Assembly (NCBI RefSeq): GCF_033978785.1
Contig: NW_026908065.1
Coordinates: 1 to 64,000, forward strand
Direction: 5' to 3'
Source of the DNA: Entelurus aequoreus
Lineage: Eukaryota > Chordata > Actinopteri > Syngnathiformes > Syngnathidae
DNA: 64,000 nt
How positions within the stretch are numbered: position 1 is the stretch's first letter; every line of letters starts with the position of its first letter. The position numbers were made by a program, and so were the translations under genes. This document shows positions 10,768 through 24,300 of this stretch, in pieces. The notes under the pieces were generated by a model, which was given only the letters and a program-made list of their open reading frames with translations, was not told the DNA's origin and did no database searches.

Positions 10768-12720
10768 GATTTTTTCTAAGTACAAAATCGAGAGTGGCTA
10801 AAAATCACCTCTTTTTCCTTCTCTCGATCAGACACTTAGAAAAAAAACGGAAAAAAAAAAAAAAAATTTGGATTTTTTCTAAGTACAAAATCGAGAGTGG
10901 CTAAAAATCACCTCTTTTTCCTTCTCTCGATCAGACACTTAGAAAAAAAACGGAAAAAAAAAAAAAAAAAAATTGGATTTTTTCTAAGTACAAAATCGAA
11001 AGTGGCTAAAAATCACCTCTTTTTCCTTCTCTCGATCAGACACTTAGAAAAAAAAATGAAAAAAAAAAAAAAAAAAATTTGGATTTTTTCTAAGTACAAA
11101 ATCGAGAGTGGCTAAAAATCACCTCTTTTTCCTACTCTCGATCAGACACTTAGAAAAAAAACGGAAAAAAAAAAAAAAAAAAATTTGGATTTTTTCTAAG
11201 TACAAAATCGAGAGTGGCTAAAAATCACCTATTTTTCCTTCTCTCGATCAGACACTTAGAAAAAAAAATGAAAAAAAAAAAAAAAAAAATATAGATTTTT
11301 TCTAAGTACAAAATCGAGAGTGGCTAAAAATCACCTCTTTTTCCTTCTCTCGATCAGACACTAAGAAAAAAAACGGAAAAAAAAATAAAATAAATTTGGA
11401 TTTTTTCTAAGTACAAAATCGAGAGTGGCTAAAAATCACCTCTTTTTCCTTCTCTCGATCAGACACTTAGAAAAAAAAATGAAAAAAAAAAATAAAAATT
11501 TGGATTTTTTCTAAGTACAAAATCGAGAGTGGCTAAAAATCACCTCTTTTTCCTTCTCTCGATCAGACACTTAGAAAAAAAACGGAAAAAAAAAAAAAAA
11601 ATTTGGATTTTTTCTAAGTACAAAATCGAGAGTGGCTAAAAATCACCTCTTTTTCCTTCTCTCGATCAGACACTTAGAAAAAAAACGGGAAAAAAAAAAA
11701 AAAAATTTGGATTTTTTCTAAGTACAAAATCGAGAGTGGCTAAAAATCACCTCTTTTTCCTTCTCTCGATCAGACACTTAGAAAAAAAACGGAAAAAAAA
11801 AAAAAAAAATTTGGATTTTTTCTAAGTACAAAATCGAGAGTGGCTAAAAATCACCTCTTTTTCCTTCTCTCGATCAGACACTTAGAAAAAAAAATGAAAA
11901 GAAAAAAAAAAAAAATTGGATTTTTTCTAAGTACAAAATCAAGAGAGGTTAAAAATCACCTCTTTTTCCTTCTCTCGATCAGACACTTAGAAAAAAAACG
12001 GAAAAAAAAAAAAAAAAATTTGGATTTTTTCTAAGTACAAAATCGAGAGTGGCTAAAAATCACCTCTTTTTCCTTCTCTCGATCAGACACTTAGAAAAAA
12101 AATGAAAAAAAAAAAAAAAAATTGGATTTTTTCTAAGTACAAAATCAAGAGAGGCTAAAAATCACCTCTTTTTCCTTCTCTCGATCAGACACTTAGAAAA
12201 AAAACGGAAAAAAAAAAAAAAAAATTTGGATTTTTTCTAAGTACAAAATCGAGAGTGGCTAAAAGTCACCTCTTTTTCCTTCTCTCGATCAGACACTTAG
12301 AAAAAAAAATGAAAAAAAAAAAAAAAAAAATTTGGATTTTTTCTAAGTACAAAATCGAGAGTGGCTAAAAATCACCTCTTTTTCCTTCTCTCGATCAGAC
12401 ACTTAGAAAAAAAACGGAAAAAAAAAAAAAAAATTTGGATTTTTTCTAAGTACAAAATCGAGAGTGGCTAAAAATCACCTCTTTTTCCTTCTCTCGATCA
12501 GACACTTAGAAAAAAAAATTAAAAAAAAAAAAAAAAAATTGGATTTTTTCTAAGTACAAAATCAAGAGAGGCTAAAAATCACCTCTTTTTCCTTCTCTCG
12601 ATCAGACACTTAGAAAAAAAACAGAAAAAAAAAAAAAAAAATTGGATTTTTTCTAAGTACAAAATCGATAGTGGCTAAAAATCACCTCTTTTTCCTTCTC
12701 TCGATCAGACACTTAGAAAA
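8841..12720 (+). repeat. ~4-kb block, first of three related copies
   Basis: Variant order from the ACTAAG monomer near 8857 to the CGATAG monomer near 12665 matches 12.80-16.89 kb, and again 18.64-22.72 kb. The offset to the second copy is 3960 up to about 9.70 kb and 4169 after it. The change is two monomers (209 bp), including the AGAAAC monomer, that are present in the later copies and missing here. CTTAGTAC at 9111 pairs with 13071, and TACTCTCG at 11134 pairs with 15303. Confidence 0.8.
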
Positions 12721-12729
12721 AAAAATGAA

Positions 12730-14904
12730 AAAAAAATAAAATAAATTTGGATTTTTTCTAAGTACAAAATCAAGAGAGGTTAAAAATCACCTCTTTTTCC
12801 TTCTCTCGATCAGACACTAAGAAAAAAAACGGAAAAAAAAAAAAAATAAATTTGGATTTTTTCTAAGTACAAAATCGAGAGTGGCTAAAAATCACCTCTT
12901 TTTCCTTCTCTCGATCAGACACTTAGAAAAAAAAATGAAAAAAAAAAAAAAAAAATTGGATTTTTTCTAAGTACAAAATCGAGAGAGGCTAAAAATCACC
13001 TCTTTTTCCTTCTTTCGATCAGACACTTAGAAAAAAAACGGAAAAAAAAAAAAAAAAATTTGGATTTTTTCTTAGTACAAAATCGAGAGAGGCTAAAAAT
13101 CACCTCTTTTTCCTTCTCTCGATCAGACACTTAGAAAAAAAATGGAAAAAAAAAAAAAAAATTTGGATTTTTTCTAAGTACAAAATCGAGAGTGGCTAAA
13201 AATCACCTCTTTTTCCTTCTCTCGATCAGACACTTAGAAAAAAAAATGAAAAAAAAAATAAAAAAATTGGATTTTTTCTAAGTACAAAATCAAGAGAGGT
13301 TAAAAATCACCTCTTTTTCCTTCTCTCGATCAGACACTTAGAAAAAAAACGGAAAAAAAAAAAAAAAAAATTGTATTTTTTCTAAGTACAAAATCGAGAG
13401 TGGCTAAAAATCACCTCTTTTTCCTTCTCTCGATCAGACACTTAGAAAAAAAACGGAAAAAAAAAAAAAAAAATTTGGATTTTTTCTAAGTACAAAATCG
13501 AGAGTGGCTAAAAATCACCTCTTTTTCCTTCTCTCGATCAGACACTTAGAAAAAAAAATGAAAAAAAAAAAAAAAAAATTGGATTTTTTCTAAGTACAAA
13601 ATCAAGAGAGGTTAAAAATCACCTCTTTTTTTCTTCTCTCGATCAGACACTTAGAAAAAAAACGGAAAAAAAAAAAAAAAAAAATTGGATTTTTTCTAAG
13701 TACAAAATCGAGAGTGGCTAAAAATCACCTCTTTTTCCTTCTCTCGATCAGACACTTAGAAAAAAAATGAAAAAAAAAAAAAAAAAATTGGATTTTTTCT
13801 AAGTACAAAATCAAGAGAGGCTAAAAATCACCTCTTTTTCCTTCTCTCGATCAGACACTTAGAAACAAAACGGAAAAAAAAATAAAAAAAATTGGATTTT
13901 TTCTAAGTACAAAATCGAGAGTGGCTAAAAATCACCTCTTTTTCCTTCTCTCGATCAGACACTTAGAAAAAAAAAAGAAAAAAAAAAAAAAAAAAATTTG
14001 GATTTTTTCTAAGTACAAAATCGAGAGTGGCTAAAAATCACCTCTTTTTCCTTCTCTCGATCAGACACTTAGAAAAAAAACGGAAAAAAAAAAAAATAAA
14101 ATTTGGATTTTTTCTAAGTACAAAATCGAGAGTGGCTAAAAATCACCTCTTTTTCCTTCTCTCGATCAGACACTTAGAAAAAAAATGAAAAAAAAAAAAA
14201 AAAATTTGGATTTTTTCTAAGTACAAAATCGAGAGAGGCTAAAAATCACCTCTTTTTCCTTCTCTCGATCAGACACTTAGAAAAAAAAATGAAAAAAAAA
14301 AAAAAAAAATTGGATTTTTTCTAAGTACAAAATCAAGAGAGGTTAAAAATCACCTCTTTTTCCTTCTCTCGATCAGACACTTAGAAAAAAAACGGAAAAA
14401 AAAAAAAAAAAAAATTTGGATTTTTTCTAAGTACAAAATCGAGAGTGGCTAAAAATCACCTCTTTTTCCTTCTCTCGATCAGACACTTAGAAAAAAAAAT
14501 TAAAAAAAAAAAAAAAAAATTGGATTTTTTCTAAGTACAAAATCAAGAGAGGCTAAAAATCACCTCTTTTTCCTTCTCTCGATCAGACACTTAGAAAAAA
14601 AACAGAAAAAAAAAAAAAAAAAATTGGATTTTTTCTAAGTACAAAATCGAGAGTGGCTAAAAATCACCTCTTTTTCCTTCTCTCGATCAGACACTTAGAA
14701 AAAAAAATGAAAAAAAAAAAAAAAAATTGGATTTTTTCTAAGTACAAAATCAAGAGAGGCTAAAAATCACCTCTTTTTCCTTCTCTCGATCAGACACTTA
14801 GAAAAAAAACAGAAAAAAAAAAAAAAAAATTGGATTTTTTCTAAGTACAAAATCGAGAGTGGCTAAAAATCACCTCTTTTTCCTTCTCTCGATCAGACAC
14901 TTAG

Positions 14905-14935
<31 letters not shown>

Positions 14936-17900
14936 GATTTTTTCTAAGTACAAAATCGAGAGTGGCTAAAAATCACCTCTTTTTCCTTCTCTCGATCAGA
15001 CACTTAGAAAAAAAACGGAAAAAAAAAAAAAAAAATTTGGATTTTTTCTAAGTACAAAATCGAGAGTGGCTAAAAATCACCTCTTTTTCCTTCTCTCGAT
15101 CAGACACTTAGAAAAAAAACGGAAAAAAAAAAAAAAAAAAATTGGATTTTTTCTAAGTACAAAATCGAAAGTGGCTAAAAATCACCTCTTTTTCCTTCTC
15201 TCGATCAGACACTTAGAAAAAAAAATGAAAAAAAAAAAAAAAAAAATTTGGATTTTTTCTAAGTACAAAATCGAGAGTGGCTAAAAATCACCTCTTTTTC
15301 CTACTCTCGATCAGACACTTAGAAAAAAAACGGAAAAAAAAAAAAAAAAAAATTTGGATTTTTTCTAAGTACAAAATCGAGAGTGGCTAAAAATCACCTC
15401 TTTTTCCTTCTCTCGATCAGACACTTAGAAAAAAAAATGAAAAAAAAAAAAAAAAAAATATGGATTTTTTCTAAGTACAAAATCGAGAGTGGCTAAAAAT
15501 CACCTCTTTTTCCTTCTCTCGATCAGACACTAAGAAAAAAAACGGAAAAAAAAATAAAATAAATTTGGATTTTTTCTAAGTACAAAATCGAGAGTGGCTA
15601 AAAATCACCTCTTTTTCCTTCTCTCGATCAGACACTTAGAAAAAAAAATGAAAAAAAAAAATAAAAATTTGGATTTTTTCTAAGTACAAAATCGAGAGTG
15701 GCTAAAAATCACCTCTTTTTCCTTCTCTCGATCAGACACTTAGAAAAAAAACGGAAAAAAAAAAAAAAAATTTGGATTTTTTCTAAGTACAAAATCGAGA
15801 GTGGCTAAAAATCACCTCTTTTTCCTTCTCTCGATCAGACACTTAGAAAAAAAACGGGAAAAAAAAAAAAAAAATTTGGATTTTTTCTAAGTACAAAATC
15901 GAGAGTGGCTAAAAATCACCTCTTTTTCCTTCTCTCGATCAGACACTTAGAAAAAAAACGGAAAAAAAAAAAAAAAAATTTGGATTTTTTCTAAGTACAA
16001 AATCGAGAGTGGCTAAAAATCACCTCTTTTTCCTTCTCTCGATCAGACACTTAGAAAAAAAAATGAAAAGAAAAAAAAAAAAAATTGGATTTTTTCTAAG
16101 TACAAAATCAAGAGAGGTTAAAAATCACCTCTTTTTCCTTCTCTCGATCAGACACTTAGAAAAAAAACGGAAAAAAAAAAAAAAAAATTTGGATTTTTTC
16201 TAAGTACAAAATCGAGAGTGGCTAAAAATCACCTCTTTTTCCTTCTCTCGATCAGACACTTAGAAAAAAAATGAAAAAAAAAAAAAAAAATTGGATTTTT
16301 TCTAAGTACAAAATCAAGAGAGGCTAAAAATCACCTCTTTTTCCTTCTCTCGATCAGACACTTAGAAAAAAAACGGAAAAAAAAAAAAAAAAATTTGGAT
16401 TTTTTCTAAGTACAAAATCGAGAGTGGCTAAAAGTCACCTCTTTTTCCTTCTCTCGATCAGACACTTAGAAAAAAAAATGAAAAAAAAAAAAAAAAAAAT
16501 TTGGATTTTTTCTAAGTACAAAATCGAGAGTGGCTAAAAATCACCTCTTTTTCCTTCTCTCGATCAGACACTTAGAAAAAAAACGGAAAAAAAAAAAAAA
16601 AATTTGGATTTTTTCTAAGTACAAAATCGAGAGTGGCTAAAAATCACCTCTTTTTCCTTCTCTCGATCAGACACTTAGAAAAAAAAATTAAAAAAAAAAA
16701 AAAAAAATTGGATTTTTTCTAAGTACAAAATCAAGAGAGGCTAAAAATCACCTCTTTTTCCTTCTCTCGATCAGACACTTAGAAAAAAAACAGAAAAAAA
16801 AAAAAAAAAATTGGATTTTTTCTAAGTACAAAATCGATAGTGGCTAAAAATCACCTCTTTTTCCTTCTCTCGATCAGACACTTAGAAAAAAAAATGAAAA
16901 AAAAAAAAAAAAAAATTTGGATTTTTTCTAAGTACAAAATCAAGAGAGGCTAAAAATCACCTCTTTTTCCTTCTCTCGATCAGACACTTAGAAAAAAAAC
17001 GGAAAAAAAAAAAAAAAAAATTTGGATTTTTTCTAAGTACAAAATCGAGAGTGGCTAAAAATCACCTCTTTTTCCTTCTCTCGATCAGACACTTAGAAAA
17101 AAAACGGAAAAAAAAAAAAATAATAATTTGGATTTTTTCTAAGTACAAAATCGAGAGTGGCTAAAAATCACCTCTTTTTCCTTCTCTCAATCAGACACTT
17201 AGAAAAAAAAAAGAAAAAAAAAAAAAAAAATTGGATTTTTTCTAAGTACAAAATCAAGAGAGGTTAAAAATCACCTCTTTTTCCTTCTCTCGATCAGACA
17301 CTTAGAAAAAAAACGGAAAAAAAAAAAAAAAAAATTTGGATTTTTTCTAAGTACAAAATCGAGAGTGGCTAAAAATCACCTCTTTTTCCTTCTCTCGATC
17401 AGACACTTAGAAAAAAAAATGAAAAAAAAAAAAAAAAAATTGGATTTTTTCTAAGTACAAAATCAAGAGAGGCTAAAAATCACCTCTTTTTCCTTCTCTC
17501 GATCAGACACTTAGAAAAAAAACAGAAAAAAAAAAAAAAAAATTGGATTTTTTCTAAGTACAAAATCGAGAGTGGCTAAAAATCACCTCTTTTTCCTTCT
17601 CTCGATCAGACACTTAGAAAAAAAAAAAATAAAAAAAATAAAAAAAATTGGATTTTTTCTAAGTACAAAATCGAGAGTGGCTAAAAATCACCTCTTTTTC
17701 CTTCTCTCGATCAGACACTTAGAAAAAAAACGGAAAAAAAAAAAAAAAATTGGATTTTTTCTAAGTACAAAATCGAGAGTGGCTAAAAATCACCTCTTTT
17801 TCCTTCTCTCGATCAGACACTTAGAAAAAAAACGGAAAAAAAAAAAAAAAAAATTTGGATTTTTTCTAAGTACAAAATCGAGAGTGGCTAAAAATCACCT

Positions 17901-18555
17901 CTTTTTCCTTCTCTCGATCAGACACTTAGAAAAAAAAATGAAAAGAAAAAAAAAAAAAATTGGATTTTTTCTAAGTACAAAATCAAGAGAGGTTAAAAAT
18001 CACCTCTTTTTCCTTCTCTCGATCAGACACTTAGAAAAAAAACGGAAAAAAAAAAAAAAAAATTTGGATTTTTTCTAAGTACAAAATCGAGAGTGGCTAA
18101 AAATCACCTCTTTTTCCTTCTCTCGATCAGACACTTAGAAAAAAAATGAAAAAAAAAAAAAAAAATTGGATTTTTTCTAAGTACAAAATCAAGAGAGGCT
18201 AAAAATCACCTCTTTTTCCTTCTCTCGATCAGACACTTAGAAAAAAAACGGAAAAAAAAAAAAAAAAATTTGGATTTTTTCTAAGTACAAAATCGAGAGT
18301 GGCTAAAAATCACCTCTTTTTCCTTCTCTCGATCAGACACTTAGAAAAAAAAATGAAAAAAAAAAAAAAAAATTTGGATTTTTTCTAAGTACAAAATCGA
18401 GAGTGGCTAAAAATCACCTCTTTTTCCTTCTCTCGATCAGACACTTAGAAAAAAAACGGAAAAAAAAAAATAAAAAATTTGGATTTTTTCTAAGTACAAA
18501 ATCGAGAGAGGCTAAAAATCACCTCTTTTTCCTTCTCTCGATCAGACACTTAGAA
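12730..18555 (+). repeat. 5.83-kb higher-order unit, copy 1
   Basis: This is the left half of a direct tandem duplication of about 56 monomers. Pairs of markers are: CTTAGTAC 13071/18907, TACTCTCG 15303/21135, CGATAG about 16838/22670, CTCTCAATC about 17187/23017, and a TAATAA-interrupted A-tract near 17120/22950. The offset stays at 5830-5837. One monomer disagrees: near 16945 this copy has CAAGAGAGGC where the other has CGAGAGTGGCTGAAA, as expected from a one-monomer conversion or exchange. Near 13630 a core T-run is lengthened, the only clear core-length change I found in the first 31 kb. Confidence 0.82.
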
Positions 18556-20736
18556 AAAAAAATGAAAAAAAAAAAAAATAAATTTGGATTTTTTCTAAGT
18601 ACAAAATCAAGAGAGGTTAAAAATCACCTCTTTTTCCTTCTCTCGATCAGACACTAAGAAAAAAAACGGAAAAAAAAAAAAAAAAAATTTGGATTTTTTC
18701 TAAGTACAAAATCGAGAGTGGCTAAAAATCACCTCTTTTTCCTTCTCTCGATCAGACACTTAGAAAAAAAAATGAAAAAAAAAAAAAAAAAATTGGATTT
18801 TTTCTAAGTACAAAATCGAGAGAGGCTAAAAATCACCTCTTTTTCCTTCTTTCGATCAGACACTTAGAAAAAAAACGGAAAAAAAAAAAAAAAATTTGGA
18901 TTTTTTCTTAGTACAAAATCGAGAGAGGCTAAAAATCACCTCTTTTTCCTTCTCTCGATCAGACACTTAGAAAAAAAATGGAAAAAAAAAAAAAAAATTT
19001 GGATTTTTTCTAAGTACAAAATCGAGAGTGGCTAAAAATCACCTCTTTTTCCTTCTCTCGATCAGACACTTAGAAAAAAAAATGAAAAAAAAAATAAAAA
19101 AATTGGATTTTTTCTAAGTACAAAATCAAGAGAGGTTAAAAATCACCTCTTTTTCCTTCTCTCGATCAGACACTTAGAAAAAAAACGGAAAAAAAAAAAA
19201 AAAAAATTGTATTTTTTCTAAGTACAAAATCGAGAGTGGCTAAAAATCACCTCTTTTTCCTTCTCTCGATCAGACACTTAGAAAAAAAACGGAAAAAAAA
19301 AAAAAAAAATTTGGATTTTTTCTAAGTACAAAATCGAGAGTGGCTAAAAATCACCTCTTTTTCCTTCTCTCGATCAGACACTTAGAAAAAAAAATGAAAA
19401 AAAAAAAAAAAAAATTGGATTTTTTCTAAGTACAAAATCAAGAGAGGTTAAAAATCACCTCTTTTTCCTTCTCTCGATCAGACACTTAGAAAAAAAACGG
19501 AAAAAAAAAAAAAAAAAAATTGGATTTTTTCTAAGTACAAAATCGAGAGTGGCTAAAAATCACCTCTTTTTCCTTCTCTCGATCAGACACTTAGAAAAAA
19601 AATGAAAAAAAAAAAAAAAAAATTGGATTTTTTCTAAGTACAAAATCAAGAGAGGCTAAAAATCACCTCTTTTTCCTTCTCTCGATCAGACACTTAGAAA
19701 CAAAACGGAAAAAAAAATAAAAAAAATTGGATTTTTTCTAAGTACAAAATCGAGAGTGGCTAAAAATCACCTCTTTTTCCTTCTCTCGATCAGACACTTA
19801 GAAAAAAAAAAGAAAAAAAAAAAAAAAAAATTTGGATTTTTTCTAAGTACAAAATCGAGAGTGGCTAAAAATCACCTCTTTTTCCTTCTCTCGATCAGAC
19901 ACTTAGAAAAAAAACGGAAAAAAAAAAAAATAAAATTTGGATTTTTTCTAAGTACAAAATCGAGAGTGGCTAAAAATCACCTCTTTTTCCTTCTCTCGAT
20001 CAGACACTTAGAAAAAAAAATGAAAAAAAAAAAAAAAAATTTGGATTTTTTCTAAGTACAAAATCGAGAGAGGCTAAAAATCACCTCTTTTTCCTTCTCT
20101 CGATCAGACACTTAGAAAAAAAAATGAAAAAAAAAAAAAAAAAATTGGATTTTTTCTAAGTACAAAATCAAGAGAGGTTAAAAATCACCTCTTTTTCCTT
20201 CTCTCGATCAGACACTTAGAAAAAAAACGGAAAAAAAAAAAAAAAAATTTGGATTTTTTCTAAGTACAAAATCGAGAGTGGCTAAAAATCACCTCTTTTT
20301 CCTTCTCTCGATCAGACACTTAGAAAAAAAAATTAAAAAAAAAAAAAAAAAATTGGATTTTTTCTAAGTACAAAATCAAGAGAGGCTAAAAATCACCTCT
20401 TTTTCCTTCTCTCGATCAGACACTTAGAAAAAAAACAGAAAAAAAAAAAAAAAAAATTGGATTTTTTCTAAGTACAAAATCGAGAGTGGCTAAAAATCAC
20501 CTCTTTTTCCTTCTCTCGATCAGACACTTAGAAAAAAAAATGAAAAAAAAAAAAAAAATTGGATTTTTTCTAAGTACAAAATCAAGAGAGGCTAAAAATC
20601 ACCTCTTTTTCCTTCTCTCGATCAGACACTTAGAAAAAAAACAGAAAAAAAAAAAAAAAAATTGGATTTTTTCTAAGTACAAAATCGAGAGTGGCTAAAA
20701 ATCACCTCTTTTTCCTTCTCTCGATCAGACACTTAG

Positions 20737-20769
<33 letters not shown>

Positions 20770-23700
20770 GATTTTTTCTAAGTACAAAATCGAGAGTGGC
20801 TAAAAATCACCTCTTTTTCCTTCTCTCGATCAGACACTTAGAAAAAAAACGGAAAAAAAAAAAAAAAAATTTGGATTTTTTCTAAGTACAAAATCGAGAG
20901 TGGCTAAAAATCACCTCTTTTTCCTTCTCTCGATCAGACACTTAGAAAAAAAACGGAAAAAAAAAAAAAAAAAATTGGATTTTTTCTAAGTACAAAATCG
21001 AAAGTGGCTAAAAATCACCTCTTTTTCCTTCTCTCGATCAGACACTTAGAAAAAAAAATGAAAAAAAAAAAAAAAAAATTTGGATTTTTTCTAAGTACAA
21101 AATCGAGAGTGGCTAAAAATCACCTCTTTTTCCTACTCTCGATCAGACACTTAGAAAAAAAACGGAAAAAAAAAAAAAAAAAATTTGGATTTTTTCTAAG
21201 TACAAAATCGAGAGTGGCTAAAAATCACCTCTTTTTCCTTCTCTCGATCAGACACTTAGAAAAAAAAATGAAAAAAAAAAAAAAAAAAATATGGATTTTT
21301 TCTAAGTACAAAATCGAGAGTGGCTAAAAATCACCTCTTTTTCCTTCTCTCGATCAGACACTAAGAAAAAAAACGGAAAAAAAAATAAAATAAATTTGGA
21401 TTTTTTCTAAGTACAAAATCGAGAGTGGCTAAAAATCACCTCTTTTTCCTTCTCTCGATCAGACACTTAGAAAAAAAAATGAAAAAAAAAAATAAAAATT
21501 TGGATTTTTTCTAAGTACAAAATCGAGAGTGGCTAAAAATCACCTCTTTTTCCTTCTCTCGATCAGACACTTAGAAAAAAAACGGAAAAAAAAAAAAAAA
21601 ATTTGGATTTTTTCTAAGTACAAAATCGAGAGTGGCTAAAAATCACCTCTTTTTCCTTCTCTCGATCAGACACTTAGAAAAAAAACGGGAAAAAAAAAAA
21701 AAAAATTTGGATTTTTTCTAAGTACAAAATCGAGAGTGGCTAAAAATCACCTCTTTTTCCTTCTCTCGATCAGACACTTAGAAAAAAAACGGAAAAAAAA
21801 AAAAAAAATTTGGATTTTTTCTAAGTACAAAATCGAGAGTGGCTAAAAATCACCTCTTTTTCCTTCTCTCGATCAGACACTTAGAAAAAAAAATGAAAAG
21901 AAAAAAAAAAAAAATTGGATTTTTTCTAAGTACAAAATCAAGAGAGGTTAAAAATCACCTCTTTTTCCTTCTCTCGATCAGACACTTAGAAAAAAAACGG
22001 AAAAAAAAAAAAAAAAATTTGGATTTTTTCTAAGTACAAAATCGAGAGTGGCTAAAAATCACCTCTTTTTCCTTCTCTCGATCAGACACTTAGAAAAAAA
22101 ATGAAAAAAAAAAAAAAAAATTTGATTTTTTCTAAGTACAAAATCAAGAGAGGCTAAAAATCACCTCTTTTTCCTTCTCTCGATCAGACACTTAGAAAAA
22201 AAACGGAAAAAAAAAAAAAAAAATTTGGATTTTTTCTAAGTACAAAATCGAGAGTGGCTAAAAATCACCTCTTTTTCCTTCTCTCGATCAGACACTTAGA
22301 AAAAAAAATGAAAAAAAAAAAAAAAAAAATTTGGATTTTTTCTAAGTACAAAATCGAGAGTGGCTAAAAATCACCTCTTTTTCCTTCTCTCGATCAGACA
22401 CTTAGAAAAAAAACGGAAAAAAAAAAAAAAAATTTGGATTTTTTCTAAGTACAAAATCGAGAGTGGCTAAAAATCACCTCTTTTTCCTTCTCTCGATCAG
22501 ACACTTAGAAAAAAAAATTAAAAAAAAAAAAAAAAAATTGGATTTTTTCTAAGTACAAAATCAAGAGAGGCTAAAAATCACCTCTTTTTCCTTCTCTCGA
22601 TCAGACACTTAGAAAAAAAACAGAAAAAAAAAAAAAAAAATTGGATTTTTTCTAAGTACAAAATCGATAGTGGCTAAAAATCACCTCTTTTTCCTTCTCT
22701 CGATCAGACACTTAGAAAAAAAAATGAAAAAAAAAAAAAAAAAAATTTGGATTTTTTCTAAGTACAAAATCGAGAGTGGCTGAAAATCACCTCTTTTTCC
22801 TTCTCTCGATCAGACACTTAGAAAAAAAACGGAAAAAAAAAAAAAAAAAATTTGGATTTTTTCTAAGTACAAAATCGAGAGTGGCTAAAAATCACCTCTT
22901 TTTCCTTCTCTCGATCAGACACTTAGAAAAAAAACGGAAAAAAAAAAAAATAATAATTTGGATTTTTTCTAAGTACAAAATCGAGAGTGGCTAAAAATCA
23001 CCTCTTTTTCCTTCTCTCAATCAGACACTTAGAAAAAAAATAGAAAAAAAAAAAAAAAAATTGGATTTTTTCTAAGTACAAAATCAAGAGAGGTTAAAAA
23101 TCACCTCTTTTTCCTTCTCTCGATCAGACACTTAGAAAAAAAACGGAAAAAAAAAAAAAAAAAATTTGGATTTTTTCTAAGTACAAAATCGAGAGTGGCT
23201 AAAAATCACCTCTTTTTCCTTCTCTCGATCAGACACTTAGAAAAAAAAATGAAAAAAAAAAAAAAAAAATTGGATTTTTTCTAAGTACAAAATCAAGAGA
23301 GGCTAAAAATCACCTCTTTTTCCTTCTCTCGATCAGACACTTAGAAAAAAAACAGAAAAAAAAAAAAAAAAATTGGATTTTTTCTAAGTACAAAATCGAG
23401 AGTGGCTAAAAATCACCTCTTTTTCCTTCTCTCGATCAGACACTTAGAAAAAAATAAAATAAAAAAAATAAAAAAAATTGGATTTTTTCTAAGTACAAAA
23501 TCAAGAGTGGCTAAAAATCACCTCTTTTTCCTTCTCTCGATCAGACACTTAGAAAAAAAACGGAAAAAAAAAAAAAAAATTTGGATTTTTTCTAAGTACA
23601 AAATCGAGAGTGGCTAAAAATCACCTCTTTTTCCTTCTCTCGATCAGACACTTAGAAAAAAAACGGAAAAAAAAAAAAAAAAAATTTGGATTTTTTCTAA

Positions 23701-24300
23701 GTACAAAATCGAGAGTGGCTAAAAATCACCTCTTTTTCCTTCTCTCGATCAGACACTTAGAAAAAAAAATGAAAAGAAAAAAAAAAAAAATTGGATTTTT
23801 TCTAAGTACAAAATCAAGAGAGGTTAAAAATCACCTCTTTTTCCTTCTCTCGATCAGACACTTAGAAAAAAAACGGAAAAAAAAAAAAAAAAAATTTGGA
23901 TTTTTTCTAAGTACAAAATCGAGAGTGGCTAAAAATCACCTCTTTTTCCTTCTCTCGATCAGACACTTAGAAAAAAAATGAAAAAAAAAAAAAAAAATTG
24001 GATTTTTTCTAAGTACAAAATCAAGAGAGGCTAAAAATCACCTCTTTTTCCTTCTCTCGATCAGACACTTAGAAAAAAAACGGAAAAAAAAAAAAAAAAA
24101 ATTGGATTTTTTCTAAGTACAAAATCGAGAGTGGCTAAAAATCACCTCTTTTTCCTTCTCTCGATCAGACACTTAGAAAAAAAAATGAAAAAAAAAAAAA
24201 AAAAAATTTGGATTTTTTCTAAGTACAAAATCGAGAGTGGCTAAAAATCACCTCTTTTTCCTTCTCTCGATCAGACACTTAGAAAAAAAACGGAAAAAAA
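18556..24300 (+). repeat. 5.83-kb higher-order unit, copy 2
   Basis: This is the right half of the 5.83-kb tandem duplication, beginning at a CAAGAGAGGTT monomer followed by ACTAAG near 18653. Agreement ends near 24.3 kb, where copy 1 has a CGG tag followed by TAAAAAA and this copy has uninterrupted A. Its right part, from about 22.7 kb, has itself been copied downstream with the 5.11-kb unit, so duplications overlap rather than nest cleanly. Confidence 0.8.
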
